From assembly GCA_900637675.1 (NCBI GenBank), contig LR134389.1:868001-932000 (forward strand): a stretch of DNA of 64,000 nt. The letters run 5' to 3'. The notes beneath the pieces were generated by a model, which searched no databases, was not told the DNA's origin, and was given only the letters and a program-made list of their open reading frames with translations. Origin of the DNA: Streptococcus equi subsp. equi (GTDB taxonomy: Bacteria > Bacillota > Bacilli > Lactobacillales > Streptococcaceae). Made by a program: the position numbers and the translations under genes. Positions 62,427 through 64,000 of the stretch are shown piece by piece (the stretch's first letter is position 1; the number at the start of each line of letters is the position of its first letter).

Positions 62427-64000
62427 ATGAAGAAATATTTAATCTTTGTTGGTTTGCTCTTGTCTGTGATTGGCTTGAGCTATTATTGTTGTGATATTGA
62501 TGGTCGCTTGTACCTGCCGGTCTCTAACCAGTCAGCTATTCGGACAGTCTTTTACACCAAGGACAAGCGCATATATGATCAAAAGGGATCTCCTTATCTC
62601 ATCAAGGGTGTTGATGTGGAGAGTTCCATAGCAGGCTATCGTCGACGAGACCTTAGCGTTGATGAGAAAACCTACTATAGGTGGTTCAAGCAAATAGCAG
62701 CTATGGGTGCAAATACGATCAGGGTAAGGGTTATTATGCCCGTCACTTTTTACCATGCTTTGAGACGCTACAATGACAGAGCAAGTCATCCTCTGTACCT
62801 ATTACAGGGCTTTAGAATAGATGCTTATCATGACAATTCTTCTATCAGCGCCTTAGATAAGGCTTATTTAGGCACTCTGTTAAGGGAAGCTAGGGCTAGT
62901 GTTGATGTGATTCATGGGAGAAAACGGATCTGGCATTCGGATTTAGGGCTTCAGCATTATGATCAGGATATGAGTAAATGGCTACTCGGCTATATTGTTG
63001 GTGATGATTGGTACAGTGGGACGATAGCCTATACCAATCATCAGAATCACGCCAAGCCTGTAGGCTTTAAGGGAAGGTATTATGCAACGACACCTCAGGC
63101 CAATCGGTTTGAGGCTATACTGGCTGAAATCATGGAGGAAATCACGTCATACGAGAGCCGCAAATATGGCTGGCAGCACTTGGTGAGCTTTTCAAATACG
63201 CCTCAATCAGATCCCTTTGTCTATCAGGATCCCTTTGCCTCTCAGGCAGCAAAATATGTTCAACTGACGATTGAAAATATTAAGCCCAGCGCTAAGGTTA
63301 AGGCCGGTCTTTTTGCTTCCTATAAGCTCTTGGATTGTCACTCGGCTTATAGGGATTATCTGCTATTTGACCGTCTAGGGCTTACTGATAGGCTTGTTGG
63401 GGATATTAAGCGCATGCCCTTATATCAGGGATACGTCAAGCTACTGACGAGCTATCATCGTGTCCCAGTGGTTGTGACGGGCTATGGCTATTCGACAGCC
63501 AGAGGTGTGGACCAAATGATATCGACTTCCAGCCCTTTGACAGAAAAGGATCAAGGCGAGCGCTTGATGGCAGATTACACAGCCTTTATTGCGTCTGGCT
63601 GCTGTGGTGCAACGATCCATAGCTGGCAGGACGATTGGACTGCTAGGAGCTGGAATACCTCCTTTGCAACCAATAAACATCAAAGCTTTCTTTGGGGTGA
63701 TGTTCAGTCTAAGGCTCAAGGTTATGGTCTCTTAACCTTTGAGCATGCTCCAAGGACGCATGCTATTGATGGGCAAAAGGCAGCAGATGAGTGGTCTAGA
63801 GCTCTAACCTACAAGAAAAATGGGCAGCAGCTCCTCGTTGATCAGGACGAAAAATACCTCTATATTGCTATTGAATCGACAAAAAAGCAGCCCTTACAAA
63901 GACAGTGGCTCATTCCCTTAGACATTACGCCCAAAACAGGCAGCAGGGTTATTGAAGGCTTTAGCGCTCGGTTTGATCGCTTTGCTGATTTTGCCCTTGT
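62427..64000 (+). CDS. Exported glycosidase-like (TIM-barrel) protein, 3' end outside window
   Basis: ATG 62427 lies 6 bp after the CotH stop. The frame is open for 524 codons to the window end. An N-terminal helix (KYLIFVGLLLSVIGLSYYC) anchors or exports it. The body opens YLIKGVDVESSIAGYRRRDL and AAMGANTIRVRVIMPVTFY, a pattern of cellulase-superfamily barrels, and contains DDWYSG and SWQDDWTARSWNTSFA with possible acidic catalytic residues. I do not assign a GH family. It likely acts on a surface glycan made or modified with the upstream genes. Confidence 0.75.
   Translation, partial: MKKYLIFVGLLLSVIGLSYYCCDIDGRLYLPVSNQSAIRTVFYTKDKRIYDQKGSPYLIKGVDVESSIAGYRRRDLSVDEKTYYRWFKQIAAMGANTIRVRVIMPVTFYHALRRYNDRASHPLYLLQGFRIDAYHDNSSISALDKAYLGTLLREARASVDVIHGRKRIWHSDLGLQHYDQDMSKWLLGYIVGDDWYSGTIAYTNHQNHAKPVGFKGRYYATTPQANRFEAILAEIMEEITSYESRKYGWQHLVSFSNTPQSDPFVYQDPFASQAAKYVQLTIENIKPSAKVKAGLFASYKLLDCHSAYRDYLLFDRLGLTDRLVGDIKRMPLYQGYVKLLTSYHRVPVVVTGYGYSTARGVDQMISTSSPLTEKDQGERLMADYTAFIASGCCGATIHSWQDDWTARSWNTSFATNKHQSFLWGDVQSKAQGYGLLTFEHAPRTHAIDGQKAADEWSRALTYKKNGQQLLVDQDEKYLYIAIESTKKQPLQRQWLIPLDITPKTGSRVIEGFSARFDRFADFAL

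Overview
The window comes from a low-GC streptococcus, most likely Streptococcus equi (subsp. zooepidemicus or equi). The call rests on an SzP-type surface protein with PEPK repeats, a CNE/Fim1-type pilus locus, a second IdeS-family IgG protease (IdeE2/IdeZ2 type) and the streptococcal order murA-epuA-endA and ligA-dagK-pulA-glg. No tRNA, rRNA or CRISPR array was seen.

Layout. 1-6.5 kb: ezrA 3' end, a small Trp-rich secreted peptide, a YueI-family gene and eno, followed by a 1.5 kb island (ISL3 remnant, RelBE toxin-antitoxin, broken third gene) bounded by 91/92 bp copies of the eno 3' end; a HAD gene after the second copy has lost its N-terminal catalytic motif. 6.9-9.7 kb: wall-anchored nuclease SpnA. 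10.0-10.35 kb: a complete type I toxin-antitoxin locus (Fst/holin-like peptide plus convergent RNA) too short for ordinary gene calling. 10.5-11.1 kb: preQ1-II riboswitch and queT. 11.2-24.7 kb: ligA, dagK and the glycogen genes pulA-glgB-glgC-glgD-glgA-glgP. 25-31.5 kb: the eight-gene F1Fo ATP synthase operon, followed by an intact IS3-family element. 33-42.3 kb: DUF1146 gene, murA, epuA, endA, T-box-controlled pheS-pheT, and an ABC exporter. 42.6-51.7 kb: surface and virulence island (szp, broken tetR, cne, major pilin, class C sortase, IgG protease, Pro-rich LPXTG protein). 51.9-53.8 kb: a three-gene overlapping operon with a nucleotidyltransferase-like gene, next to a dead IS1595 transposase. 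54.3-58 kb: secreted, wall-anchored pullulanase under a cre site. 58.3-64 kb: ECF sigma factor, anti-sigma factor, VTC-domain protein, DUF4956 membrane protein, CotH-family protein and a glycosidase-like protein running off the end.

How the genes work together. Surface pullulanase probably degrades host or dietary alpha-glucan, and the glg operon makes and breaks internal glycogen. Szp, CNE pilus, IdeE2/Z2-type protease and SpnA form an adhesion and immune-evasion set. The 58-64 kb cluster looks like a sigma-controlled cell-surface system of unknown product.

Caution on sequence quality. pulA, glgB, glgP, pheT and the major pilin are each broken by exactly one missing base, and each regains full length and its expected motifs when one base is restored. 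pheT is essential, so at least that break is almost certainly a sequencing error, and the others should be treated the same way until checked. The tetR stop is a substitution, not an indel, and may be real.
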